64,000 bases of DNA from Nereocystis luetkeana (taxonomy: Eukaryota > Sar > Phaeophyceae > Laminariales > Laminariaceae), in NCBI GenBank assembly GCA_031213475.1, contig JARUPZ010000005.1:6010988-6074987 (forward strand), given 5' to 3'. This document shows, piece by piece, positions 22,881 through 33,230 of the stretch (positions are counted from its first letter, which is position 1; the number at the start of each line of letters is the position of its first letter). The notes beneath the pieces were generated by a model, which was not told the origin of the DNA, did no database searches, and saw only the letters and a program-made list of their open reading frames with translations. Both the position numbers and the translations under genes were made by a program.

Positions 22881-23990
22881 GGGAAAGGAGAGGAGACGGC
22901 TGTCGGACGAGTAGGACGATGCCCTCGCCGGCGGTGTGCAGTAGTCCTTCGCTAGCTAGCTCCAGAACCGACGAGAAAGGAGGGCGCTGATGACAAGGGA
23001 CACATAGCAAACCGTCGGCGGGAAAGGCTTCCGGTCGGCCAAGAACTATGTAGCGCACGACTGAGTTTCACGCGGGCTCGGCTTGTTGCTCCCGAGCCCA
23101 GTCGGCAAGCGAATAGCGCCCTGCGGGATCACAGAATTGCCGAGGGTATCCAAGTCAGCCGTTGTGGCGGACGGTACGTCAGTTGGTGGCCGAAGCCGTA
23201 AAAGAGGAGCTCCCATAGACTCGATATGGTCGCGGTCGGACAGAAGGGGTGCCGTCGGGACTGGCGAAGCGACAGAAGCAGAGGCCATAACAACGGCCGG
23301 GGGCGGTCACGGGCGTGGGACTCGCGGCGGGGTGATAGCACGCCGAGCGGATGGTCTAGGGGCCCTGCCAGATCCGACGACGTCAGTTGGCGCCGTTCCC
23401 GTGGCACCGGCGGTTCGTCGGCCCGTCCGGATGGAGATGCTGCCCGAACGCGGCAAGACAGTCAGAGGTACCGGATTCCAAAAGGGCGAAGGGGCAGACG
23501 CGGCCGGATTTGTGATCACGGCGTAATCTTCCCCCTGCCGCATGCTCGCTGAAAGAGGAGCGTATTGGGCAACAGCTGTCGCGCCAGGGGGGGCTTCTGC
23601 AGTGCCCTTGCCATGACACAAACCGGAGTGAAAGCGGCGTTGGGGGTAGGTTATATATCTCCACGGTCAGGACGGTCATCGACGGTGGCGACGGAAGCAG
23701 ATACACGAGCGATGAAGCTCCCCGAAGGAGCAGAAATGGGGTCAATCCTCATCCGTGGCCCGTGTACGCGAGAATAGCAAAAATCTAAAGGGGCGAAAGG
23801 CAGCTCACCCGAAACAGCCCTATCGGGGCGGGGCACCAGCCCGCTCAAGCCGACACCTGGAGTCGGAAAAGAACGAGGGCGAAGCCCGCAGGCTCAGATG
23901 AGGGAGAGACCGCCGCCCTCTGCTAGATCTACAGCGGTCGTGTTCTGTGGAGGGTTCTGGCAAACGGGACAGAAAGCAGCTTCGAAGTCC
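22881..23990 (-). pseudogene. Ty3/gypsy polyprotein spacer between RNase H and integrase
   Basis: Minus frames here give proline/serine/arginine-rich sequence with blocks such as LSRLPEPSTEHDR (23970), RMRIDPISAPSGSFIARVSASVATVD (23700), RPPTDVPSATTADLDTLGNSV and YIVLGRPEAFPADGLLCVPC. Together these read as one continuous polyprotein spread over three frames. The region links RNase H to the integrase zinc finger. Plus-strand frames of similar length are mirror images of it. Confidence 0.6.
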
Positions 23991-24130
23991 GGCGGAGTTT
24001 TGTGCGTCTCCGAGTCGAGGGTAGCGCGGCTGATGAACACCAATGACCGCACCGAGCCTCCCGGCTGCTCCTGGTGAAGCACAGCACCAAAACCGTCGTA
24101 AACGTCGCCTTGCATTAATAATGGACGCAA
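23991..24130 (-). pseudogene. Ty3/gypsy RNase H fragment
   Basis: The frame 23894-24130 starts with LLMQGDVYDGFGAVLHQEQPGG, then SLVFISRATLDSETHKTPPDFEA. This is the N-terminal half of a Ty3 RNase H ('.D.S..G.GavL.Q', 'i.f.SR.L...E..y...e.E'). The expected first catalytic Asp position reads GDV. The second half is missing: the frame leaves homology after DFEA. The reverse transcriptase that should precede it is absent, replaced by the duplicated segment at 24108-24606. Confidence 0.75.
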
Positions 24131-24606
24131 CCACTTGCAGGTGCGACGGTAGGTGTACCCAGAAGCGCAGGAATGAAGCGTGAGGGTCTGGATTCAAGTG
24201 CTCGAGCAGGGAAGGCGAGGGCAAGGCCGTCGCTGCCGCTGCTGTGAGGGGAAAATCGTGACGCTGTGAGGAGAAAATCGTAACGCTGTGAGTGGAAAAT
24301 CGTAACGGCTAAGACCTTGAGTACCGCAGATGGGCTTCAGGAAGAGCCAGTGGGCCGCCTTGCATTAATAATGGACGCAACCACTTGCAGGTGCGACGGT
24401 AGGTGTACCCAGACGCGCAGGAATGAAGCGTGATGGTCTGGATTCAAGTGCTCGAGCAGGGAAGGCGAGGGCAAGGCCGTCGCTGCCGCTGCTGTGAGGG
24501 GAAAATCGTGACGCTGTGAGGAGAAACTCGTAACGCTGTGAGTGGAAAATCGTAACGGCTAAGACCTGGAGTACCGCAGATGGGCTTCAGGAAGAGCCAG
24601 TGGCCC
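24108..24606 (-). repeat. 250 bp tandem duplication in the Ty3 relic
   Basis: 'ccttgcattaataatgg' begins both at 24108 and at 24358, and the two 250 bp units differ at only a few positions. Each contains three 'gctgtgag.ggaaaatcgt' triplets. The minus-strand peptide LLEHLNPD.HASFLR.W appears in both. The duplication sits where the RT domain should be. Confidence 0.9.
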
Positions 24607-25079
24607 GGCTTTCACGCTGCAAAGCGTTCAGCCGAACGCGCATGAGCGGAGCGTGGGTGACTCCAAGAAGGTCACCAGGTTTGAGGTATAAAACTCCAAC
24701 GAGGAGAAAGACCTTTCGCCCGGGGGTAACGAAGGTTTCCTCAGCAGAGAGTAGGCCCAGCTGGCCCAGCATGTCGACTATTTAATGCCCAGGGAGTGAC
24801 GAATGCGGTGTTAAAAGAAACCTCGTCGAGCGTAGTTGTACCGCTTACAAGACTGGAGCCGTGTTCTGACAAAGCGAAAGAAGGGTCGATACCAGATGCT
24901 ACAGCGAAAACCTCGGGACAATGATCAGTAGGAGTGTCAGCAAACAAGCCGAAAAGTTCAGAGGAGGACCTGGGCAAGCGCAGGTCGAAGCCAAAAGGGC
25001 TAGGCGGCACGGTAATCTCACGAATTCCGTCGGGCAAGGTCGGGGTGCAGGTTTGATGAGAAGAGACGGGTGTGTCAGC
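24607..25079 (-). pseudogene. Ty3/gypsy region between NADAR domain and RT
   Basis: The minus frame 24741-25499 continues past the NADAR domain with a Pro/Ser-rich stretch and HCPEVFAVASGIDPSFAL. A second frame (24587-24772) gives LSAEETFVTPGRKVFLLVGVLYL and DLLGVTHAPLMRVRLNAL. In a Ty3 polyprotein an aspartic protease would lie here, but no D-S/T-G motif is visible. The jump between the two frames near 24780 suggests it has been deleted. Confidence 0.5.
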
Positions 25080-25562
25080 CGGCCTCACTTGTACGGATGG
25101 TGTCGTGAACGGTGAAAAGATCTTTCCCGAGAAATCTGGTTGCTCGCCACCGGCAGGGGTTTTGGGCCTCGGGGTCGTCCGCCCGGAGCCCGATGCTCCA
25201 CACAAGGGGTCAAAAGGGCTGGCTTCAGCCAAACGTTTGGTGACAGTGCCCAATAGGTGCTGCTTCACGACCGGGTTCTGTGTGAGCGTGGTAAAAGTGC
25301 CGGCAAGGACGGCGTCTTCCCGAACGCGGTCCCAGATAGCGCAGTCAAACTTATGCACGCCCCGACCGGTGCGTTTGTGTTCGCGTGTGTCTGTCGAGGA
25401 CATATTCAGCTCCGCTGCGCGATGGTCCTGGAAAAGGCTAGCCTTTTCAGCCATCATATACTGCTCCGCGCAGAAATGTGACACATCGTCTGACGACAAA
25501 CGACGAGGGGGGGCTCAGCAAATAATAATAGGACGGGGGCTGCCAGAACAGTACCACCCGCT
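25080..25562 (-). pseudogene. NADAR domain (DUF1768, ribA/ribD-fused-like) within a Ty3-type polyprotein
   Basis: About 160 residues match the NADAR fold signature, spread over three frames. Frame 1 (25562-25500): VVLFWQPPS, then SPPSSFVV. Frame 2 (25499 leftwards): FCAEQYMMAEKASLF, STDTREHKRTGRGV, FDCAIWDRVREDAVLAG, TQNPVVKQHLLGT and RLAEASPFDPL. Frame 3 (from about 25195): WSIGLRADDPEAQN and FLGKDLFTVHDTI. The conserved EQ and W.IGL motifs are kept, but the usual Asn of 'NLLG' is not. Two single-base frameshifts break it. NADAR proteins act on riboflavin intermediates (YbiA) or remove ADP-ribose marks. Membership in the Ty3 element is inferred from order and continuity of frame 2 into the polyprotein. 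Confidence 0.7.
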
Positions 25563-25599
25563 TCGTCGAATACCCGAGAGTAGGATAAACAATGTCCGT

Positions 25600-26400
25600 T
25601 AGAGAGGGTGCTAATAACGCGGAAAAGGTGGAGGCAGTGGCAGAGAAAACGTCGGGCGTCGGGGACAGCACCGACGAGGCGGTAGAGGCACCACCGAGGG
25701 CGGTGGTGGCTCGGCCGCGACTGCTGGTAGCAATGGCAATAGCTCCAAAGCCACCAGCGGAAGTACCCTGGTGGGCAAGTGCCATAGGTGTGGCAAGAAT
25801 AGTGATTAAGGGAGCGACTGCACAGCAAAGCTATGCAGCCGATGCCAAGAACGGGGGCACTCTGCCGAGGCCTGCCTCACGTCCGTGGAATCTCGATGCA
25901 GTCGAGGCCACGGACGGGGGTACGCTGATGATGTCTACCCCTCACCGAAAGAAGAATCTGACATGGCGATGGCGAGTGAGGTTGGGGCAAGGGACGAAGA
26001 CCAAGAAGAAGGTACGGTCCAGGCCTCAGATTCCAAGGCCGAAGAGACAGGCGAGTGCAGTGATGATTCGGGGGAAGAGCAGTCGGCTTGGCAAGTACGA
26101 GACGAGGCCTGGATATGCGATGGTAGTGCGTCTACTCACATGACACCCACAACAGACAATTATCGAGAATTCAACCTTAAACTGCGAAGCGCTGATAGAT
26201 CCACTCGATCGATCGAAGGTTACGATGACAGAAACGTTACCTTTTGGTCCGGAAACAGTCTCGTGCAAGTGCTGATGACGAACGTTGCGCACGTACCGGA
26301 TTTCCGCTACCGCCTATTTTCCCTGCCACTTTCGTCAAAAACGACCACACGCTCGAAGGGCGTCCCACGAGGGTTGTAATCAGGCTCGAGTCAGCGTTCG
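25600..26400 (+). pseudogene. Ty1/copia gag end and protease, broken
   Basis: The plus strand encodes a Gly/Ser/Ala-rich gag tail, then a zinc-knuckle pair at 25777-25872 (KCHRCGKNSD, stop, GSDC, CSRCQERGHSAEAC). After an acidic linker comes the protease site WICDGSASTHMTP (catalytic Asp codon 26119-26121), with the following YREFN and VLMTNVAHVPDFRYRLFSL segment typical of copia proteases. Two defects are plain: a TAA inside the first knuckle, and DGSA in place of the usual DSGA. The 5' half of gag and any 5' LTR are missing, replaced by the NADAR block of the opposite-strand element. Confidence 0.75.
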
Positions 26401-27110
26401 GTCGTGTTTCCGTTGAATGATACCCTATACAGCCTTTTCGGCTACCGGGTCGACCACATTTGTAGGAAAACATCCTGTGCTGTACTCGCCCCGGGGCAAC
26501 TGCCGAACAAGTCTGCGATTAACATGACTTCCATTGCGCTGTTGGACACCCTCACCAAGTCCTACTCCGTAATACCGCGAAGCAGCAAGGAATCGTCCTC
26601 GAGGGAGAGCTGCTGGAGTGCAGGGGGTGCTCCATGGCGAAGGGTCTTCGCGAGAGCATCTAGCAATCCACGCACACACGAGCAGATAATAAACTCAGGA
26701 TGAGTTGGATTTAAGTGAACCTAAGGTGGTAAGAGTCTCTCGGGAGGAAGCGGTATACTCTCCTCGTGTGCGACGAGTTTTGCACGGTAGACGTGGGTTT
26801 ACTTTATCCACCACAAGGCGGAGACCGCGGATTTTTTCGCGCCGTTCCTCGTGGATGCTCGTCCAGGCGGTGTCCCTTCCAAGGTGGTAACCGTCCGGTC
26901 TGATGGGGGTGGTAAATTCCGTTGGGGGAAGTTTGGAGACCTATGTAGCGGGGTCAAGCAGGAGTTCACGACCGCCAAAAGTCGTCAATTCAATGAAGTA
27001 GTAGAGCACGCATCAGACTTGATTGAGGCGGCGACAGGCCGAGTCAAGGCTCAAGAGCTTTTTCCCGGCGTGCAACTCCCGGCCACTGCGTCGTTGTGAG
27101 CGGAGGTGTC
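26401..27110 (+). pseudogene. Ty1/copia integrase, broken
   Basis: The pre-integrase zinc-binding segment reads QQGIVLEGELLECRGCSMAKG (near 26583). The catalytic core follows over several frames: the SLGRKRYTLLVCDEF block (26740), FLVDARPGG-like sequence at 26850, then VTVRSDGGGKFRWGKFGDLC and KQEFTTAKSRQFNEVVEHA (26885-27010). The expected SDNGGEF is SDGGGKF and the catalytic Glu of 'GvaER' is in an altered VVEHA context. Multiple frameshifts make it non-functional. Confidence 0.75.
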
Positions 27111-28204
27111 CCACTGGTTGTGTGACGCCCCGCGCAGCAATGACAGCACCCAGACAGCAAGTCGCCGCATGGGATGTGGCATAGTAGTCCCCCCCCGGTA
27201 GTACTGCTACCTCTCCTCAAGCCTGGCTACTGCAACGTGAGGAGGGAAAACAAGTCACAGGCGAACGTACAGGAGTGTTTTTAGCTTGGTCCCGCACCCA
27301 ACTACCCCCGAGACTCAGTACGAGTACTGACACGTCAAAACACTGTACTAATCACGGGAAATATCACCTGGCATTGCGTGTCACTTGCCCAACCTGTACT
27401 TGCCCAGCTGGATGACCCCCCTGTCTGCGGAAAAGGGGGGGGGTCCGAGGCCGACGACGTGAGCACGTCAGATCGAGGTGATGGGGGGTGGGGAATGAGC
27501 TGGACGACGGTCTGGCTCACTTGAACGACGTCGACCTGACGTGGGAGTTTGACCTGGGCGCGTTCCTGAAGGAGCGCGCATAGCAGGTACCTGCCGCCGA
27601 CGAGGCCGGCGACGGGATAGCCGGGACTATGGATCCGTCCCAAGGGGGTGCGGTTGACGCCTCATCGGCCCCGATAGGGAGGGCCGAAAGGGCCGAGACG
27701 ATGGGTTCGTCTTAAGGGGGGGCCATAGACGCCTCCTCGGTCCCGACAGGGAGGGCCTAAACCGACCCGGGCGCAGCAATAGCCTCCTACACCGGCCAAG
27801 GCAAGATGAGGACCCCCCCCAGTGGTCTTGTCGGGGAGGCCAGCGCACGGAGCTCAGCAGGTGGGGACGGCTCCCCCCGACAGTATGGGACCGGACCCGG
27901 TGTCAGAGCCAACGCCTGGAGGGTGAACCTGCTGTGCACCAGCTTAGGGTGAACGATAAAGTCGCAGACGCGCAGCTTGCGGCAGCACCCGAGTGGTGGA
28001 CGAAGCCTGGGAATATACTGAAGCGTACATCCTGGACAACGCGGGACGCAGTGGCCGTGATGGCCGCAGGACCTGCTGTGGAGAAAAGAGGAATTGAGCG
28101 TGTGCATGCTGAGTGGTTTCCCGGAAGACGTAAAACCGCCCCCGCAGTCTGTAGCAAATGTAGAGCGTTCTCAATACTAAGCAAAGTGGCACGAGGCCAT
28201 AACA
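27111..28204 (+). pseudogene. Ty1/copia linker between integrase and reverse transcriptase
   Basis: This low-complexity, Pro/Gly/Asp-rich stretch contains an imperfect tandem of about 72 bp (27640-27780: GACGCCTC..CGG.CCCGA.AGGGAGGGCC twice). Near 28125 it resumes recognisable copia sequence (EDVKPPPQSVANVERSQY, then KWHEAITVELDGHKTTG). Copia linkers vary fast, so only the order supports the call. Confidence 0.5.
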
Positions 28205-29150
28205 GTTGAGTTGGACGGTCACAAAACGACCGGTCTGTACGAAGCGGCGAAACCGCCACAAGGGCAGAAACCTGTAGGTGTGAAGTGGGTGTTTACCTAC
28301 AAGACGGAGAAGTATGGCCTGATAGTAAAGACAAAGGCCAGCCTTGTCGCTCAGGGTTTCAGCCAGGTGCAAGATGAAAATTACCTTCAAATATTTGCAC
28401 CAACTCCCTCGTCAGCGTCAGTGAATATTCTGGCGGCTGCTGTCAATGAACATGGTCTGAAGATTTCCCATTTAGACGTCGCACAAGCTATTGTTCAGCG
28501 AAACTCGATGCCTAGATATACGTGAAACTTCCCTGTGGGTGTGGTGACATGTCAGGAACGATCGTCCGCTTGGACAGATCACTGCATGGTCTAAAGCAGA
28601 ACGGACGGCCGCAGGCCGGATTAGTGGTAGGGACCGTAGAGTACGGTATGGAGCAGTGCAGGTCTGACCCGTGTGTTTCGCATGGTTGTGGACGGCAAAG
28701 TAGAACTGATGATGGCCGTTCATGTAGATGACATCGTGATCGCAGGACCGGAGGAGACATGCAGAGACTTCCATATTGCACTAGTTACGAAAAATCCCCG
28801 CGAATAACCTCGGCGAACTGACTTGGTAAACTAATTGTTTTTTCAAGAGCGACTGGGAACTGGGACCGTTGGAGATTACGCAGAAAGCGTTTGTTGAGAG
28901 CATGTTCATTCGTTTTTGGGCTAACTCATCCTCTGACATCCCTGCGACCCCCGGTGTGGAACTCGGTCCAAGAACGTAGGGCGAACTTAGAGGAGACTGG
29001 CCGTGCAGGGAGGCTGTGGGCAGCTTGATGTGGCTGTCGATCATGAGGAGGCCGGACATCTCGAACGCTGTGGGTGATGTGGCGCGCCACTCCCACAGCC
29101 CTATAGACAGGCACTGGAGAGCAGTTTTGAAGATTCTGGCTATCTTCACG
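28205..29150 (+). pseudogene. Ty1/copia reverse transcriptase, broken
   Basis: Strong family match: VGVKWVFTYKTEKYGLIVKTKA, LVAQGFSQVQ, FAPTPSSASVNILAA and HLDVAQA (motif A Asp) lie in one frame (28211-28525). A frameshift near 28515 leads to DMSGTIVRLDRSLHGLKQ, another to AVHVDDIVIAG (catalytic Asp pair, His codon 28720). Then come LEITQKAFVESM and SSSDIPATPGVELGPR. A TAA follows about 30 codons after VDD. Both catalytic motifs survive as sequence, but no single frame joins them. Confidence 0.85.
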
Positions 29151-29159
29151 GGGCCAGGT

Positions 29160-29625
29160 GTTTGGAATTAACTTTTGTGCGGGGCATGGGATTGGATTTG
29201 GCTGCGTATAGTGATGCCGATTAGGCTGATAAGTCGAACGATAGGCACTCGGTATCGGAGACGGTAATTGCTCTGGGGGGTGCGGCCGTCAGTTGGGCAA
29301 GTAGCACGCAGAGGTGTATTACGTTGTACACTGCAGAAGCAGAGTATGTCGCCCTGGGCGAAGGGGTGAACGAGGCGTTGTTTACCGTGGCAGTATTGTT
29401 GTTTATTTGTCTGGAGCTAAGGGGATCATGTGACTGGGTTTTCGAGGATAACCTGGGGGCCATAGTGTTGGCTGAGACCGGCCTTAGTTCTGCTTGTAGC
29501 AAGTATATCGACGTGCGTTTTTATTGTGTTGGAGAGCTATGATACTTCGTGCTAGAAGTATCGACATTCAGCTCGTACCTTCGAAAGCGCAGCACGCGGA
29601 TGTTTTAACGAAATCCCCTGCTGCG
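29160..29625 (+). pseudogene. Ty1/copia RNase H, broken
   Basis: From 29160: MGLDLAAYSDAD (first catalytic Asp), then SVSETVIALGGAAVSWAS, followed by an open stretch (29324-29542) with LYTAEAEYVALGEGVNEALF (catalytic Glu), VFEDNLGAIVLAE (Asp) and KYIDVRF. A stop after GEL (about 29540) and a shift give LEVSTFSSYLRKRSTRMF-like sequence, where the usual protein ends with a 'H.aD.lTK' motif. The 'ADYA' motif has lost a residue to a stop (29224). Confidence 0.85.
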
Positions 29626-29683
29626 ACCCCTTAACCCCGTAGGTTCTTGTTGAAGCTGCCTTTGGAGGGTGAGTAAGGGGGTA

Positions 29684-30055
29684 TGATAAATATTCGTTGA
29701 GTACCACGTTTGAGTGCTGCGAAGGATAAGTTGTCAGGTCGCCACCCTGCGCTACTTTGGTGGGCATAGGCAAGTAGGGCACTACTTGACATTTTATTTT
29801 CTGGACATGGTCCTTGTTTGGAATGCGACCATTGTTTCATTTGCAATGGTTTTGAGTATATATGCTACACAAGGGGCTTGACCTGGAAGCCGGGATTTCT
29901 TCTGCGGGGCTGTCGTTGGTTGTTCTTTGCGCCCTAGCATGTCTTGAATGTGTCTTCGGCCTCGCCATTGCTGTGAAGAGTCAGGGAGGGTGTTCATTTA
30001 GATCGTTCCAACGGCGACGGTTACAAGTTGTAGAGGGTTGCATGTATCTTCGCTG
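29684..30055 (+). repeat. Probable 3' LTR of the copia element
   Basis: A purine-rich tract, 'gagggtgagtaagggggta', ends just before 'tgataaatattcg', which fits a polypurine tract followed by an LTR start. A TATA-like box 'gtatatatgc' lies near 29853. The end is uncertain. The last roughly 60 bp ('ggttacaagttgtagaggg') recur inverted at 30846-30912, suggesting an LTR terminus present twice. No 5' LTR is available for comparison. Confidence 0.35.
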
Positions 30056-30309
30056 CTGGAACTATCAAAACGAACACCCTACCTGACTGGTCTGGCTGAT
30101 TCCTCGGTGAGCCAACCTCGACAGGCAACACACTCCTTCCGCGTCCCGTTGCTCCCACATTCCGTCAAGCGCCCTCAGGCGAATTTGTCTCTCGTTCTAC
30201 CGCAATGTCGCGTGCCATGCCTCCGGCAGCAGCTAGGGTCTACCTCACAGCGTAGTGGGTACTGCTCCGCGCGGGATCTGCCCAACAGCAGCGCTGTCCT
30301 CAGTGATGC

Positions 30310-30620
30310 CGGACTCCGATCGACCATTGCTGCTCGTGAACGCGGCCATGATGCCCCTCATGGTGTTCATCATCCACGCCTGACTATGCTTCAGCGCCAG
30401 TTTGACGTCGCGTCTCAACCCCTGAACGTCACCCAAAGAATCGTGTTCTTCTTGAGCCGACCAGACCTCAACCGGCCGCTATCCCTCGTGCGCTCGACCA
30501 TCATGTCCCTCATGGCGTTTATGATCGACGCCTGACTGCCCTCCAACGCCAGTTAATCTCGCGCCTCAGCTCTTGAAATTCACCCGAAGAATCGTGCTCT
30601 TTTTGAGCCGACCCTTTGAA
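30310..30620. repeat. Diverged tandem duplication, period about 152 bp
   Basis: 'cacccaaagaatcgtgttctt' (30429) and 'cacccgaagaatcgtgctct' (30581), with matching 'tcatg.tg.ccctcatgg.gtt.atgatc.acgcctgact' blocks before them. The minus strand reads as charged peptide (EEHDSLGDVQGLRRDVKLAL and a second version, EHDSSGEFQELRREIN), which might be a gag or coiled-coil relic. Confidence 0.65.
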
Positions 30621-30845
30621 GACATCTTTGGCTTCTAGTACCAGACCTCAAACGTTCAAGACACTACTGTAGTGTGTTCGTAGAGTCCAAGCCTGGATGC
30701 CCTGACTACCACGTGGTCTGATGAGATTATTTATAGTCGTTTTACTAGAGGACAGAAGAGGAGAGAGAGGAAGCGGAGAGCAGCGGCGTACTTACGGAGA
30801 GCGGAGTACAACCCTCCTCATGAGCACGCGGCAAAGTCATATCAA

Positions 30846-30912
30846 TACCTTCGAAGAAATACGCAACCCTCTACAACTTGTAATCGCCGCTGCTGGTACA
30901 ATCCAAACGAAC
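30846..30912 (-). repeat. Inverted copy of the copia LTR-end-like sequence
   Basis: Reverse complement of 29990-30055, with the stretch 'acaagttgtagagggttgc' identical. It may be the end of a second, otherwise lost, LTR in opposite orientation. Confidence 0.5.
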
Positions 30913-32226
30913 AATAGGCCGACGGTGCCGAGCCATCGTTGGCCGCAGTTGCGGTGCGGTGGTACGGCAGGGTACTTCTCTGAGAACACTGGGCCCCTGG
31001 TGCACAAGACGAGTCCGGTCCCATGCATACTGGCTCGGTGTCACCATCGCTCGTAGGTGAAAACGGCCAGAGGGTTATCTTACTGCGCCCGATGGCTTCT
31101 ATCCTTGATCAAGAGGGGCATATGGCTCTAAGCCCGTTCTGCTGACGATTTGTTTCCGATTTTAACTGCTATGCTGTCCGGTTGACCTGACCCGAGGCTG
31201 TGGGGTTACCACTGGCTCATCGGGCAGTGTCCGGATTTTCCTGCTCCACTACCCGAAGAATGCTACTGCTCACGTGGGGTAGATTGCGTGAAGACGAAAT
31301 AGGGTCTGCAGACCCAGTAGACGACTTCGAAAACGGGACTCAGGTGGGTGGCAACAGAGTGTCCCTCGGAGAGGGCTTCCGCCCTGTAAACCTGCCGGTG
31401 AAGAGGGGTGAGATGGTTAATCTTGTCGACTCCTTCTTCATCGGAAAAAATGGGGGAGCAGCCACCGCTATTGCGATGAAATTCCGAATCAGGTTCAACC
31501 GTAAAGATTGTGGGGTTACTGGTACAACTTATCACTACTTACCGTTGTTGCTTTTGAGTATAAAACACCTTATTTACTACTGAAACCAGGGTGGGTCAAT
31601 GTCGTAAGAATTTTGATATTAAATTTGAAATTGGGAGTGAAACGTGATAAAAGCGTCGGCGCAACAAGACAGCAGTAGTGTGACCATTTTGGCTAGAGAG
31701 CGAGGTGTGAAAGAGTGAGTTATCATTGAATAAAAAACGACGTGATACGTTTGCCACAAGGACAATGCCGAGAAAGATGTCAGTTTTTGGTCTGCAATTC
31801 AAATATAAATGAAACAAATAGGCGATGACTCTTGGATATTGTTGTATAGGAATCCTGGACATTGTTGGGTACGAATCTGGAGCATAGGAGGAGGGTGGTA
31901 ATAAATTGTTAGGAAAAGCTCTATAGACGATGCGAGATGATTATTGAACAAAGTTTGATTTAATCTCTTACTTTATGATAGAGCACCAATACCTGTACGT
32001 AAATACGACTACATCGGATGAATGTTGAGGTGTTAGGTCGTAGAGTTCACGCAGTCATGCATCGAGACATGAGGGGAGCATGGGCGCTCTGTGTCTAGCC
32101 TCCTGTGGGTTGGATATCATATGCCAGGTGCAAGGCGAAAAGGGGGTCACAGGTAACACCCGTATAGCTGTTCTTGGCGGAAACGGGGGCCATGGGTTAG
32201 CGTATTGCTCGAAGGAAAGAGTAATA
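30913..32226. other. No gene recognised
   Basis: A 127-codon plus frame (31200-31583) and an overlapping 90-codon minus frame look protein-like in composition but carry no motif I know. The remainder is AT-rich with short frames. No known repeat copies are visible. Confidence 0.3.
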
Positions 32227-32332
32227 TTGCGGGGGACCATAGTTATTAGGACCTATGGTATACATAAAAACCTCTATGTTTAACCATTTTTACTAACAAC
32301 ATTAGGTTCTATTAACTATGTTCCCCCGTGAA
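32227..32332 (+). mobile_element. MITE family M, copy 1 (TA target duplication)
   Basis: This 106 bp element has terminal inverted repeats of about 27 bp starting TTGCGGGGGACC and ending GTTCCCCCGTGAA, and is flanked on both sides by TA. It is homologous along its whole length to 61156-61260 (reverse orientation) and to 56536-56646. TA duplication with short inverted repeats fits a Tc1/mariner-type non-autonomous element. Nearly the whole element can fold into one hairpin. Confidence 0.85.
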
Positions 32333-32340
32333 TAGAGTAG

Positions 32341-33000
32341 TCGGCAGGAACTGAGTGCTACTCTGTCTGTGGTGAATAAATACTACACTAACTACTACAT
32401 GCACGCGGTGCGATGGGTTGACTACTATACCGTCACTTACACCACTACCACCACTACGCAGATATAATACAGGTAGAAGCACCATGCACTCTACACAATA
32501 ATACTACCTGGTACACTACCACGACTACTAATTATACTACTACTAAGTACTACCGTTGACCAAACTCATCATAAAATATACAGACAACCTCATGGTAAAC
32601 AGAGAGTTCAAGTAACCACGCGGTACCATGGGTTGGGGCATGACTACTATAATATTGATACTATACACCACAAGTAATACGCAGATGCAGTATAAGTACT
32701 CGTAGCATGAATAAATACTCCACCACTACAATACCTACTACTACTCTGCTCCTATAATACTAAAACTTCCACACTACGGTGACGTAGCATGCAAGCGGTA
32801 CCATGTCATGGGGGTATGACTAATACTATACACTGACTGTTACGCTTTTGATGTACACTATAATGCCACTACTTCGCAGATACAGTAGGTGTACTTTAGT
32901 ACAGGTAGCGGCAGCATACACGCTACAAACAACCTGGTACTACTACTTACTGCTGCTGTTGTTGTTTTACGTATATAATACTACTACGACCACTATTAAG
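32341..33000 (+). repeat. ACTAC-rich degenerate simple sequence
   Basis: Dense, irregular runs of 'actac', 'tacta' and 'acca' fill this segment. Larger echoes are visible ('gcggtaccatg' near 32619 and 32798; 'gatacagta/gatgcagta' near 32685 and 32880). No coding potential is evident. Confidence 0.55.
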
Positions 33001-33057
33001 GGCCACTCCTAACGAACACGAAAAAACACGATTGATTATCATTCTTCTTGAGGTTTT

Positions 33058-33131
33058 TGTCGTGAATCGTGATTTTTTGTTATGATTCAATCGTGAACCG
33101 TGACCACGACAAAAAAATCACGATTCATGAC
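33058..33131. repeat. Hairpin-forming inverted repeat
   Basis: 'gtcgtgaatcgtgatttttt' is followed after about 30 bp by 'aaaaaatcacgattcatgac', a stem of roughly 20 bp with one or two mismatches. The loop itself contains 'caatcgtgaaccgtgac', a further copy of the arm motif. 'cacgatt' variants also flank it at 33025 and 33177. Confidence 0.8.
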
Positions 33132-33230
33132 GCCATTTTTTTTAGCTTTTTAAAATTTCCCTGAAACAAACAAAATCACGATTTGTGACATTTGTTATGT
33201 ATCCGAATACGATGTAATAATGATTTTTTT

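Noticed and set aside
23083-23552. Plus-strand frames of 108-147 codons rich in Gly/Arg
   Set aside because: They oppose the Ty3 polyprotein spacer, whose blocks read sensibly on minus in order with RNase H and integrase.
31200-31583. 127-codon plus frame of ordinary composition
   Set aside because: No recognisable motif and an equally open opposite frame. Kept only as part of an unassigned segment.
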